A stretch of 64,000 bases of DNA from Myoxocephalus aenaeus. Lineage: Eukaryota > Chordata > Actinopteri > Perciformes > Cottidae. The stretch covers positions 8,618,501 through 8,682,500 of the forward strand of contig JBAMJR010000089.1 of the NCBI GenBank assembly GCA_038501785.1, in the 5' to 3' direction. A program made the position numbers and the translations under genes. This document shows positions 39,001-50,734 of this stretch, in pieces. The notes beneath the pieces are model-generated. The model was not told where the DNA came from. It saw only the letters and a program-made list of their open reading frames with translations, and searched no databases. Positions within the stretch are counted from its first letter, which is position 1. The number at the start of each line of letters is the position of its first letter.

Positions 39001-41395
39001 TTACAACCATAATCAATGGGTAGAAATAAATATACCTGGCGGTCTTAGAGCTGTCCACCACAGTGACAGTGCTGTCATGGCTGACCCAGGCCAGGCGGTT
39101 ACCAGATGCTGAGAAAGAGACTGAGTGGACCCAACCCCCTCCAGCTAACAGACACAAAGTGGATTAAAAAAAAAAAGGCAGGATTGGTTTTGTTCAATGG
39201 GTTACTTCTAGTCATTTTAAAAAGGGCTTTTTTATTATCATCACGTATAAAGACAAAGATACAGACCCGCTCCTCCAAATTCTGCTAGCACAGCCCCAAA
39301 TGGCATCTTGCTGCCCCAGGGTGTGGGGCCTGGTTTCTCTTCCACCTCCTTAATGTAGGCTGAGAACACCCTGGAGGCCAGAGAGGGAGGGGGGGGAGTG
39401 GAAGCAAAAATAATAATAATTAAATAGAGCAGAAAGCCAAAGGGTGAGTGAGGACGTCGGCAAGTTTTGAATCATTTATTCCTTATCTCTTGTCCCACAA
39501 GACTTCAGGGTTAACGGCATTCACCTGCATTTGAAGTCACAGGACCCAGCAGCCAGCAGGATGTTGTTGGGATGCCAGTCCAGACTGAGGACGGTGGAGC
39601 GTACTGGCTTCTTGATGTGCTTGCTCACCCACCTGGCACATTTGAAAAAGACATTTTAAATATGAAAAGAAACATAACACTTCTATCTAATATTTATGTA
39701 TAAATACAATGATCAAAAATGCTGAGACACCACATGTTTCAAATGGGAGACGGGAACAATTTGAGAGTATAGTTCAGCAAAACTAAGCCGTTTGTTTTAT
39801 TGTCTGACGTCAACAAAATGAAGATTAAGAATCAGGCAGCCATGATTTGAGCGACGGAGAGACTTTGTACGTCTGGAAATACTGAATCAATAAGAGTGAA
39901 ACCGAAGAGACTGTTGCAGTGCAAAAAAATAAATAAGAGAACCTTTCAAGCCTTGGACTGGATCTTTATCAGTCTTTTGGAAATACAGAACTTTGGTTTT
40001 AAACCAGGTGACAACGAACGGGTATACACTTAGTGCCACACCTGCTTAAGGCTGCATTCACACCAAATCATGCGTTGTGACAAAAACGTGAATGTTGCCA
40101 TTCATTTGAATGTGGGTAGTGCTTTAGGTTGTGACTGTGGGAAACACCGAGAATGTCGAAGAAAAAATAAAAAGCTCCAGCAAATTACGTAACTGACAAC
40201 CCTGCACTGAGGGAGTACAAAGACATTCATCGTCATACAGTTGTTTGTCATTATTAATTAAACGGGTCATATAAGCAACACTAGCACAACCCTGCGCTAA
40301 TAATGCAACGCCGGATTTGGTGTGAATGCAGCCTAGGGTTGCTGCTGTGTTCCAAAGTAATACATTAGTAGTTCATTTGGTGACAAGGACAAAAATAAAT
40401 AACATAATACTGCACTTAAAAAAGTGACAACACACTACACGTAGGAATGCAAAAATAACTTGAGTCATACTACCAATCAAAACAATTTGGCAAAACAATC
40501 AGAAATATACATTTGCCAGTAATCTTGTGTATATGGTTGTATTCAATGCAAATAGTCTCACCAGTCATTCTCAGACTCAAAGTAGCAGACAGAGATGAGT
40601 CGAGCGCCACTTCCAACTGCAAACTTGTTCTCCAGTGGAGACCACTTGACGAAGGTGGCGGCTCGGTTGATCCTGAGGATGACCAGTGTGGGCTTCCATA
40701 TCCCTTCCTTCTGGGACCACACATAGGCATTACGGTCTGCTCCACATGTCACTATACGGTCACTTTTGGGAGCCCAGTCAATACCTACAGGACAACGCAA
40801 CGAAGAGAGATGCAACAAATGACTGACTGTTGAGTGTGACCTAAGACAACAATGTGCTGATGACAGTTCCAGGTACACTTGTTCAATTGTTTGTGGGTTT
40901 AGTCGTAGAAATACCCGTTATGTGTCCATTGTGCTCCTTCAATTCATGAGTCTTAACCCACTGGTTGCCACTCTTTTTGTAGATGTGGACTTCATGGTTA
41001 TTTGGACTGATGGCAATTTCTGCAGAAACAACAAAACGGCAGGTTAACAGGATGCAGATAACAAACAAGCTAAACCAGTGTCTGCTATCAGCCAAATAGC
41101 AAACTGGACTACTTGATGTAAAAGTTGACAAATCCTGAAAATAAAACAGTGGAACAACAATGTTTTTGTGGCTGAAGTTGCACTCACACAAACATGCTAT
41201 TGTCATTTGAAAACAAATGACAATAGCTTGTTAGTGCGAGTGCAAAAACAAGTAGCCTACTTTCTGAACTGGTATGTAGGGAACCAAGCTGGTATTCTCA
41301 AATAAAGGGAGCGGGCATATTTGAGCCTTACGTGTCCTATCGTGGTTCCACGCGTGACAGGTGATGGGTTCCAACAGAAACTGGTGAAGGGACAT
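36075..41395 (-). CDS. arpc1a: Actin-related protein 2/3 complex subunit 1A
   Basis: WD40 subunit of the Arp2/3 complex, acting in branched actin assembly in the cytoplasm. Coding exons: 41332-41395, 40915-41019, 40562-40784, 39525-39632, 39267-39370, 39036-39144, 37883-37958, 37595-37788, 36212-36302, 36075-36113. Phases agree and give 370 residues, exactly the length of human ARPC1A. Start MSLHQFLLEPITCHAWNHDRTQ and end SLEASIQGLRIM identify the 1A paralogue, with KLDLPKQSIQRNISAMERFRNMDKRAT as a further 1A signature. An intron splits the codon after EFGGA (39144/39267), where arpc1b has one continuous exon. A 5' UTR acceptor lies at 41425 or 41412, and a non-coding first exon with donor GTAAGTTAG ends at 42040. 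Confidence 0.97.
36527..36765. mobile_element. Dispersed teleost repeat in an arpc1a intron
   Basis: It contains GTTTGACATTTTAGGAAATTGCC, CTTCAGCTTTTGTAGGG, 'gataacaaggtgttaatcag' and TTTGGACAGAGGCATGC, landmarks of the same family as 31112-31645. Diverged. Confidence 0.55.
40049..40334. mobile_element. MITE with 21-bp perfect terminal inverted repeats
   Basis: Positions 40049-40069 (starting AGGCTGCATTCACACC) are the exact reverse complement of 40314-40334. The 286-bp element has no open frame of note and sits in the arpc1a intron between exons 40562-40784 and 39525-39632. Perfect ends suggest fairly recent insertion. I could not settle a target duplication (flanks ..GCTTA and AGGGTT..). 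Confidence 0.8.
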
Positions 41396-42039
41396 CTTGT
41401 CTGGGTGCGGTCCTGAAGAAGAACTCTGCGAAGTCACACAGCGAAACTTAGTTTAGCAACAAGCGACACAAACTCTGAGCAAACTGAACTCTCCCTCTAC
41501 CAGGTGTAAAGCCCCACAGATGACCGCATATATAACGTGTATTTAATCAACTCTCAACTGGAACAGCCGTTAACTAAATTGTAACCGTTACTATGCCGCC
41601 GCTAGTTAGCTCGGTCATAATAAACTCAATCAGTCAATCAACGTCAGCTAAAGGAATATGACTGAGCTAACCTAACGTTACCCAGCTGATATTCAACATA
41701 ATCTACATTTAATGACCATGACGTGCTTCTATTAACTAAGTTTGAATTGCTTCGCTCACTACCATCACATTGCTGACGGGGTTTTGTCGCCTCGCTCCGT
41801 AAATCGTTCACAGCAAAACATTAACTAGCAAGTTATTCAAATAGCTAGCTTCCTGCTCGCCGGTGTGTGACAGGCCCAGGCAGCCAAATGGCTTATTTTA
41901 GAGACACATATCGACGTGTTTGCTCCCCAAACGCTCACCAGACGGCCTCACTTTTCTATGTCAGCCTCCCCCTTGGAGGAGATGCCATTACTTCCGATGA
42001 CAGCGACACCATTAGCCGTACATTCCGCTGCTAACTTAC

Positions 42040-42130
42040 CTCGTCGGTCCCCGGTTCTCCGTTAGCCGGCGAGCTAAGTGACGCTAGCGGGGAAAAGGTG
42101 AGATCAGGAATGGAGCCGAATTCGCGGACT
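42040..42130 (-). other. arpc1a: Probable non-coding first exon of arpc1a
   Basis: The minus strand shows CCGACGAG|GTAAGTTAGC, a consensus donor, in GC-rich sequence. Joined to the acceptor at 41425 or 41412, it leads to the start codon at 41395. The 5' limit is inferred from the position of the shared promoter element. Confidence 0.5.
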
Positions 42131-42148
42131 CTGGTCAGTCGACACGAA
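42122..42148 (-). promoter_or_regulatory. arpc1a: 27-bp element shared by both arpc1 promoters (arpc1a copy)
   Basis: It begins TCGCGGACTCTGG on the plus strand and matches 33628-33654 at 24 of 27 positions. It lies 80-110 nt upstream of the first-exon donor of arpc1a. Its function is unknown to me. Confidence 0.5.
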
Positions 42149-42149
42149 T

Positions 42150-43565
42150 TCGTCCAGGGATGTGGAGGGGAATGTCAAGACGGCCGGTAGGAAACGACCG
42201 GCAGCTAAACTTGGCAGCGAAACACCGTGGATGCCTGGCTGAAAGCTAGCGTAGCCTCATCATCAGTCCTCGGTTCACGTCGACGTCTCGACGAGTGCGC
42301 GAGAGCTCCTCTGGTGGCTTCAAATGGAAACATCCAAAGTGTCCAAAAACCGGTTACAAAACACCACCATCTAGTGCATGCTGTGGACAAATACCCCGTG
42401 ACAGTCAACAGGGAAGTGGCCACAGTTGACCTGCAGTGGCAGACTAGTATGAACTGGGATAAGGGAAATGATTCCCTGATTCCCAACGGAGCTTGAACGT
42501 CACATATTTGCCAATATAATAAAAAACAATATCAAATCAGAAAAAGCTTCATGTGTCCGCATACAAGGATTTCCCGTTGCTATCAACGTACATACACAGA
42601 AATATACTTTAGAGTTTAGCATAAACATTTAGCTACTATGTACAAATGTAAATTATAAATGTATATACAAAATTGTGTGTATATAAATATGTATATATAT
42701 GAACATAAAAAACACAACAACACTGACACTGAAAGTGAGGTAGTGCAAAATGGATTGTGCAGTAGGACTAATTGTTTATTATATCAGATATGGGCCTTAA
42801 CCCTCTGGCAACCCATACATATATAGACACTCTTATTTGCAGGACACACATAATTGCACATTATGTCCCTCCCATCCTCTGTGCATTGTGTTCAGTATTC
42901 CATAATGAAATAGTACATAATTCAAGATTTATATAAATTTAGACACAATATCAAATCACCTTAAAATTGAATTGTGACACAAAGACTAAAAATGAGACCC
43001 TTTTTTAGTTATGATCAGAGTTTTACCTGCTTGAATCAAGATGGTGGTTCAATTTTTTTTATTGCAACACTCAGCTTTACTTTAAATAGGGATCAAAGTT
43101 AACCATCAATAATCAAACTGGAAGTCTGGAAGTGAAACACTGTTTTTATTTTACAAAAATACCGTTGTACAAGTAGTGTTAACTTTAGGCCACTCCAACA
43201 CACGTACCTTAAATTCTATATTAATAATTTGACAACACGTAAACCTTTTCAAATAAAAGGAAGTGAATGAAATTGTGAATCCAAATTGCAGGCGAGCAAT
43301 CTCCATTTGATGTGCAGAAAAGATAAGTAAGATAGCAATGTAGTATCACTTTTTAAACAAATACCTCCAATTCACTTCTGCCTCATTTTAAAAGCATGCT
43401 GCTATTGCTTTGTGGGTAATAGGTTATTCAACCAATCAGAGGAGATTTCAATTAGCGCCTCTCCATTGCACCTGGTATACCTAGATGACCTGCTGCTGGC
43501 TGCAAACACTAAAACACATTTAGAGTCACCCTCTTTTGTACTGTTTTACATCATCAAATTGTTAA
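42150..43565. other. Intergenic between arpc1a and the LITAF-like gene
   Basis: GC-moderate next to the arpc1a promoter, then AT-rich, with no repeat array or exon that I can support. The two genes diverge, so both promoters lie here. Confidence 0.5.
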
Positions 43566-44963
43566 ATGGAGACTTTAACAAAAGAGGATGAGGCTTATCC
43601 TACACCTCCACCGTACTTTTCACCAGGTAAAATGCCCTCTTAATTTACTTGATTTGAAAGGTTTGAAATGATCAGCTTTTAAAGTAAGAAATAAAACGTG
43701 TGAATTTGTTTTTCCAGATGAAAGTCAAACGGGGCAAGATGAGAGGATCTACCATATTCCTCCACCTTCACCCCCACCCTTCTTTTTTCCTGGAATTGTG
43801 GGCACCACCGGAGCCGACACACCTCGAATGGGTACATGCTCACTTCACATCTGCCTCCATTTTGAATCGATAGTATAGGCCTGAAGGTCACATTTTTCTT
43901 TGTTCACAATTCAGCTATGTTCTTCCCTTTTAGACTCTGTTAAATTGGGAAGCGTTGATGGAAGAGTGGTGCGTCCATTATTTCTGTTGTATTGTCCAAA
44001 TGTGAGGAGACTTGTACTGATTTAATTTCACTGGTAGTTTTGCTCATTACATGGAATGCAATGTTGCACACAAATGTTGCAAATCCAACCTCTCAAACGG
44101 CACTGATGAGACAATGTTCAGGACTTAGTCGAAGTAGACGAAATCGTTGTAATGGTAAAGTGGCAATCTTGAAGACTTTCATTTTAAATGTCTTTTATTT
44201 AACATCTTTTTTTATTGCTAAAGGAAGTAACACAGTGGTGCTTGAGCCCACTGAGAAAGTATTTCAATATTTGCAGTATTTTAAAAAGAGGATGTCTGAG
44301 GCTTTTTACAGTTTCCTCCATTTTGTGTATATATGTTGTTGTTGTTTTTTGTCCGTGTATATACGGACGCTTTTTTTTTTTTTTTTTACTTATTACTTAC
44401 CGTATGGAATTTCGAAGACAGACTGCTAAACTGTTCCTTTTTCTTTGCGCTCGTATAGAAAATCCACCAGGACTGAAATGATAAGGATTGTCGCTTAAAA
44501 TGTATTTAGAAAATAGACATTAATTTTCAACCCCCCCGCCCCCCATGTCTTTTCTCTAGTACCGGTGTCCCCTCAATCGACTCCCAGGCTGACGTTTGTG
44601 AACTTTGAAACTGAGCTGTTTTGCTATCCAGCGCTGACAACGTGCCATTTCTGCAAGACTCAGGTCACCACGCATGTCTCCTACCGAGTCGGGGGGCTCG
44701 TGTGGCTTATGTTTCTTCTGTTAGTGTTATGCGGGTGAGGAGAGACGAATTATAATACCTAAATCTGGTGTAGCTCCAATTGCCCAGCGTTAACCAAAAC
44801 TCATATTCCAATGATGTAGCTTGACGTATAATTTCTGTTTCGCAGGTTGGTGCTTGGCTGCTGCCTGATTCCATTTTTTGTGGACTATTTCAAGGACGCC
44901 CATCACTCTTGTCCTCGCTGCCATCGGGTCCTCCATGTACACAGGAGGACATTCTGTGAATGA
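43566..44963 (+). CDS. LITAF-domain protein (LITAF / CDIP1-like)
   Basis: Small monotopic membrane protein of the LITAF family, whose members sit on the cytosolic face of late endosomes and lysosomes. Exons 43566-43626, 43718-43831, 44560-44734, 44846-44963 (GT-AG, phases fit), giving 155 residues. The proline-rich N-terminus has a PPPY motif at 14-17, the PPxY form bound by NEDD4-type ubiquitin ligases, and a second proline run at about 38-46. The LITAF domain covers about 75-155: CxxC at 87-90 (TTCHFCKTQ), a hydrophobic in-plane segment at about 105-129, and CxxC at 139-142 (HHSCPRCHRVL), the four zinc ligands. Fish carry several LITAF-like genes, so I give no symbol. Polyadenylation signals follow at 45150 and 45297. 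The gene is divergent from arpc1a and followed by prr18 on the same strand. Confidence 0.88.
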
Positions 44964-45149
44964 GCACACAGATGATCAACTATACCAGCAGGTTGATCTG
45001 TATGTAAACGCATGCACAAGTCAGTCAGGATAACTTAAAATATATAGATATATGTTTAATAAGGAGAAGATGTGTTGATTCCTGTCATGTTGAATTGAGA
45101 GATGTTTTTAAAATATATTTTAATCATGTTTTGTAACAAAATCCTATCA

Positions 45150-45155
45150 AATAAA
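45150..45155 (+). promoter_or_regulatory. Polyadenylation signal of the LITAF-like gene
   Basis: AATAAA 187 nt after the stop; a second AATAAA lies at 45297-45302. Either could be used. Confidence 0.5.
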
Positions 45156-45669
45156 ATCTTTCTGTGGCAGTCTTTTCTCACAATTTCTGTCTTACAAAAG
45201 AAGCGCACACAACAGAAAACGGGGCACAAGCAGATTGTGTATAATTTGACAAAAAGAGAACTTAAAGATTCCCTCACTAGTTTTCTTCCATCTGCCAATA
45301 AAGACCAGGAAATGCAGTTGAATGCTGCGGGGGGGAAAAGCTAGTAAGTGGACCTTGAGTTATTAATTTATTCAATCATGAGTCAAACTACTTTATTCAA
45401 GGACAAGAATTATCTTTCACCATCGCCTGCTTGGTGCACATAGCCTCACCTTACTTTCACTTCAGTTGTCATTACATCCTGTGTGGATTAGGCCTGCATG
45501 AGTACTGGCGCTGTGTGTAGTAAACATGCCCTCACTGACGTGACACCAGAGGATTAGAAGTGTGGGTCGCTTTTAGATCATTGAGCCTCAGAGTAATGAG
45601 CATTTGAGATGCGGCAAATGCCTTCATTCCCCCTCGTCTGAGGTCATACACGCCCTCCTGCTGCTCAGG

Positions 45670-45677
45670 TATAAGAC
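45670..45677 (+). promoter_or_regulatory. prr18: TATA-like box upstream of prr18
   Basis: TATAAGAC about 210 nt upstream of the start codon, followed by a GC-richer stretch, so a transcript starting near 45700 would have a 5' UTR of about 180 nt. Position and sequence only. Confidence 0.35.
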
Positions 45678-45881
45678 GCTGTCAGGACGTCAGCTGTCCC
45701 AAGGTAGATGCGCACTGGTGGATCCCAACAGCGACACGCTGACCCCTGCATGGCCGAGGATGCATCAAAGTATCTCTCCTCCCTCGGTCAATCGGTTTCC
45801 TCCTTAGTGCCCTCTTTTTTCTTCCGGCCCTTCAACTGCAAAACTGAACTCTTCTCCTATTTGATCTTGTGTGTTGCCAAA

Positions 45882-46694
45882 ATGCCATTCATCCCACCTG
45901 TGACGATTACGCGCTCTGTGTCAGGACTGACTGCGAAGTCGAGACCCATCAGCACCATTTCATCCACAGCTACTTTGACGAAGGTCCAAAGAGAAGACAA
46001 AGGCGGCTCGGTGAAGGAGCAACTGGCTTCAAACCTCAAGCTACTGGGCAAGAAGAGCCAACCCAGGAGTCATCTGCCAACCGCCAAAGCGGCCTCGGGG
46101 GCAGAGCTGCATGCAAAGAGAAGGGAGAGACTGCTGCCTTTATCACACACTGACAGCTTCCCAGCCTCCAGCTCGGGCGAGTCCCTGTCTAAGACACCGC
46201 AGCACAAACACGCGGGCCAGGGCTTTGTACAGAGGGAACCCGAGGTGAAGGCGAGGGCCAGGCATCAGGAGGAGGTGCGTTTCACACTGACACTCACACC
46301 TGAGGCTGTTCTGCTGCTGCAGCGGAGGAACATTGACGAGAGACGTCAACATTCGGCGCCCAGAAACGATGGAAGCGGAGGAGGCGTTTCTGGAAGCGCC
46401 CTGGATTCCAGACGCAGGAGGGAAAACGTCTCTAAAAGGCTCCTACCGGCAAACGGCCAAGTCGCTGCTAAAAACAACAGAGATGCTGAACTGGGAGACA
46501 TAAGCTCAATTGTGAAAATCTCCCTTCTGAACGAGCAACATAAGTATGATGATGTGGAGTATGAGGAGGAGGACCACGGTGTGGATGAGCGAGTGGTGCT
46601 GAAATGTAAAGAGTGGCTCCGTGGGTTAGAGAACACACCGGTGACCGTTGGGCACAGCTTGAATAAGAGTGCAAGCGGCGTGAAAAGTTTTTAA
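45882..46694 (+). CDS. prr18: Proline-rich protein 18 homologue
   Basis: Single-exon gene for 270 residues (human PRR18 is 295). The function of the family is essentially unknown. I recognise two blocks shared with human PRR18: FTLTLTPEAVLLLQRRN at 134-150 (human FCLNLTPEAVLVIQKRH) and VKISLLNEQHKYDDVEYEEE at 211-230, followed by VDERVVLKCKEWLRGLE. The start MPF also agrees with human MPFPP, so I chose 45882 although the frame stays open upstream to 45708. The protein has only about 14 prolines and is rich in Ser, Arg and Lys, so the mammalian name does not describe it; the middle looks disordered. It has no signal peptide or membrane helix. Convergent with abcg2 downstream. Confidence 0.88.
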   Translation: MPFIPPVTITRSVSGLTAKSRPISTISSTATLTKVQREDKGGSVKEQLASNLKLLGKKSQPRSHLPTAKAASGAELHAKRRERLLPLSHTDSFPASSSGESLSKTPQHKHAGQGFVQREPEVKARARHQEEVRFTLTLTPEAVLLLQRRNIDERRQHSAPRNDGSGGGVSGSALDSRRRRENVSKRLLPANGQVAAKNNRDAELGDISSIVKISLLNEQHKYDDVEYEEEDHGVDERVVLKCKEWLRGLENTPVTVGHSLNKSASGVKSF

Positions 46695-48345
46695 ACGAGA
46701 CATGAGAAGTGTTGCTAATTGAGGCGTCATCTTCCAACCTGAGAATGAACTGACGTTTCCGTGTTTGGCTGGTTGCTTTATGAAGGTGTTCTTGTGTTAT
46801 GTATCGCCCGGGGCTCTGTGTTTCTCTTTCACTGAGCCCAGTCCTGTTAACGCACTCATCCATTGTGACTGTGTTAAAGTTTTTTATGAAACTGACGCAC
46901 CAAGAATTTTGGCAACTTGTTGAACCGTTCTGTTTGTGCTGTTTTGTTTGAGGCATCTTCAAGTCAGAGGGGAAGTAAAACTACTTTGCACATTTAAACG
47001 CCTGATAAGTACTAACCATGTTTTGTCAATATATAAAACAAATTAAGCTTGCTTTAAACTGACACATGAAACCATGTGTTTAAACAAATCTTTTTTTGGT
47101 GATCTGTAACTTTACGAGTTTATGAATGTCCAATGTGAACAGGGAGGATTCTCTATAAAATGATTGCATGTAATGCACTGTGCAGGCTCAGATAGCCGCA
47201 GCTCACGCTGTCTTAATGAGGGTCTCCTCAAAGGGATGAGCTGTCTTTCTGACCTAACATACATGTGAGAAAAATCAAGGATATGGATCAAGTTTATTTC
47301 AGTAATTTAAATTAAGTAATATACAGGCCTATATTAGTGAACGTTTGCTAAAATAAATAAATAAATAGACACTGTGAACCCCAAAAAACATTAGTCCAGG
47401 TTACAAACTCCTTGTGCAGCCAACATTATTCAAACCTGAAACAAAACTTTATTTAAAATGTTAGTGGAGATCCTTAAGTTTGCAAAGATTCCATATCAAG
47501 CACTTGAAGGAATGTACAAAAGATTCCTTGGGATCAATTGTCCCGTTCCAAACATTTTACTTAGTAACAAAATATACAGTAGATATATGTTATGGTGTCA
47601 TAAAGAGATGATTGAGATGATGAAGAGAGAAACAAGATGCATTGCCAACCTTAAAGCCAGGGAAATTAATGGGGGTTGTTTTTTTAAAGCTTTTCTGTCA
47701 TGTGAATCATTTTCTAAGCCCTGTAATCTGTTTTATGATTGTAAGTTATCAGTATATTTTTTTGTAAAACTTGCATAAAGTTTGTAACAAAAAAGATAAA
47801 TATGACAAAAAATAAAATGACAATTCCTTCACTTTTTTTGTAAGGCATTAATAGAAAAAAAGGGGGACAGCTTTATGCATTGACAGGTTAATTTTAAAGT
47901 GTGGAATGTGAATATTTTAAAACTAAAAGGTCCCCCTTGAAATCTAGAATCTGCTCATGTTTCCTTTACTGCGGCTCATGAGGTCTCACTGCCTGTAAGC
48001 AGCTTTGTCAGGACTTAGATGTTGGCTTGGCCGTTGCTGTACATTCCCTCGTGCACAGTGTCCTTAGCGGCTTATCCACCTGGGAGTCAAACGTTACAAC
48101 ACGTGTGTTTATACATGTGCGAGAGCGTGAGAGAAAGATTCCATGTGTAACGTTCAACAAATATTATGATTTAGGATAAAAAATGTAAATCTTATTTCGT
48201 CACAAAAAATGAAGGCATGTGTGTAATTTGAAGCACGTTGAATAAATAAGATAAAGACGCACAAAGAAAAAAAAAAGGAAGAATACTTTGACAGCATGAT
48301 ATCACACAGGTAGACCATAATGATGGATACATAAACAGATGGGAA
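46695..48345. other. Convergent 3' regions of prr18 and abcg2
   Basis: No coding exon. Plus-strand AATAAA motifs at about 47353-47367 could end prr18. A minus-strand AATAAA at 47448-47453 could end abcg2, so the two transcripts may meet or overlap. AT-rich, with no array. Confidence 0.4.
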
Positions 48346-50694
48346 TCATTTCCAGCGGTTGATTCGTCGCAGCTGTACGTAGGACAGTGACATGCAGACC
48401 GATATGATTCCCAGCAGAGCCACCTGGTTCTGCCAGAAGCCCCACACGGAGTAGTCGATGTCCTGGCTTTTCAGAAACAGCTCCCCTGGGATCCTGCAGC
48501 AACAGACAAGAGAGGCTTAGAGTGTGTGAGTGTGTGTGCGTGAGCGTGTGCGTGTGCGTGCGGGCTATTGCGGTTTAAGGAGAGGCTGTGTGATTGCTCA
48601 ACACTCACATGGTGTTGTTGTCGTAGAAAAACTGTCCTGACATCTCGTTGATGAATGCAGCCTGGAGAGGGACAGAAAAGAGATTCGGCTGAACACCTTC
48701 CTTGCTACAGATAAAGACAAGATTAAAATTCAACCCCACTGATCTCATTCTCACAACCACGCCCTTCTGCTCTTGATCTGTCTATTTTTCCTCGCTTACA
48801 TTCAGTCCATATTTGAAGATACTGATCCATTGCAGCCAGGAGAGCCAGCTCAGCATGGCATTGAGGTTGACAAGAAAACCACCAAAGACCTAAAAATAGG
48901 AAAATGAAGAAAGAAAAGAGGGAATAACACACTTGTGAACAATAGCTCTACTATAAATCTTCAAGAGTACACAGTATGATCTCTGCCATGTATATTTTGA
49001 GTGTGTGCCTCAACCTCTCACCATCATGAAGACGAAGGGCAGAGCAATGAGGATGTTAGCCATGGCAAATGAAGATACACTCGCTGAGACGAGGAAGGCC
49101 AGACCGACTCCAGCCAGACTGACCAGAGACATGGTCAGGGCGAAACACAGGAAGGCCACAAAGGAAGGCTTCAATCCTGAAAGGGTGGTGGACAAATGTC
49201 AACAGGAAGACGAGAATGGAACTTTGTATTAAAACCCAGAGTATTGCTTTGAGCAGGTTCCCCGCTGAAAGGTCAAATGAAAGGTTCCAGATGCAAGGAG
49301 ATCAACAGCGGGAGCAAAAATTAGGAAGACATGCAAAACTAGAACAGGCAGCTACTTGTCATCTAGATTTTATTTCTCAAAACGTAAACCTCATTGGAGT
49401 GAAGCCAAGCCTGTGCAGAAAGAATTATGCATTGTTTCCTTATTTCCTACAGAATTTGATGCTTTTCACTCAACTGGGGGAAATGACAAAAGGCCCACAG
49501 TCCTACAGTTTAGATACAGCCAGTCATCTCAAGGACAGGAACAAGTCGGCACCTGCCCGATACAATATGGTGTGTATTCTCATACGGTATGTGTGAGACT
49601 CACCCATCATATAGTAGGCGATGGCTGAAAAAACAAAGATGGGGATGATGCGATTGGGGATGAGATCAGCAAAGATCTTGGACAGGAAGTAGACAGAAGT
49701 GCGGTAATAGCCACTGGAGTTCTCGTGACTGCAACACATATTTACAAAGACTCTCAAGAAACAAATTGACACATACATACAAACATTTTGGCACAGTTAA
49801 AAACAATGTGATTGTAAAGGATTCACTGACTTTGAATTCATTTCTCAATGTTGAGCCACCACTTTATATAGCTCATGCTAGTCAACAAATCCCATGAAAA
49901 AAACATCAGCAAAGAATTGTACGTTCTTATCTGTGTAGCCGAGGTCTAATATATATATATATATATCTTATTACATGTTCGTTCATTACCACGAACATCC
50001 AAACTGTAGTTTACTTCACTCAATCCCACATACACTATCCTGCTGCAGAAAAAACTCACAAAAGCATCAAATAAAGAAATCTCCAACTGAAAAAAGTCCC
50101 CAACAAATTCCCTATTTACTTAAAAACTCAACTATATGGCCCGTTAAAGATGTATATCTTCTGTAGAAATTAATGGACTTGGGGTTGAGTGCCACAGACG
50201 AATAAAAGGGTAACCAGAAAGTATTATTGAGATAAATAAGATCATCGCCAGAGCAAGACTGAAAGCTGGCATCAAGGAGGCAAAGGGAAGGCTTCAAGAG
50301 AGACTGATGAGAGACCTCAACACCAACAACGCTAAAGATATGTGGCAGGCGGGTTGTTATGTAGTAAAATGGAACTACAATCTAAATTGTGTTGGGAAAC
50401 CCTTCCGGACAATGACAAATTGCGCATTGTTGGTTTTGGTCTTTTCACAGGTTTATAAAAATATAAAAGAAACACCAGCCTCATCCTTTAATTAGCAGTA
50501 AAAGATAAATGTCATCCACATAAATCTATCTAGACATTGAACATCTTCGTAGTCATGCACTTTCTGCATAAGTCTGCAACTTTTATTTTTCACTCACATG
50601 AATATTGCTCTTTCATTGATAAAGAGTTCAACAGCGGAGAGATTCCCAAACACCATGTTGATGATAAGGAAGAAGAACGCTCCACTCCTGTCGT

Positions 50695-50734
<40 letters not shown>

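Noticed and set aside
45708..45881. N-terminal extension of prr18
   Set aside because: The frame is open, but the human start MPF aligns with the ATG at 45882 and the extension has no similarity to the family.
47458..47778. 106-codon plus-strand frame
   Set aside because: AT-rich, no family recognised, lies in the 3' flank of two genes.
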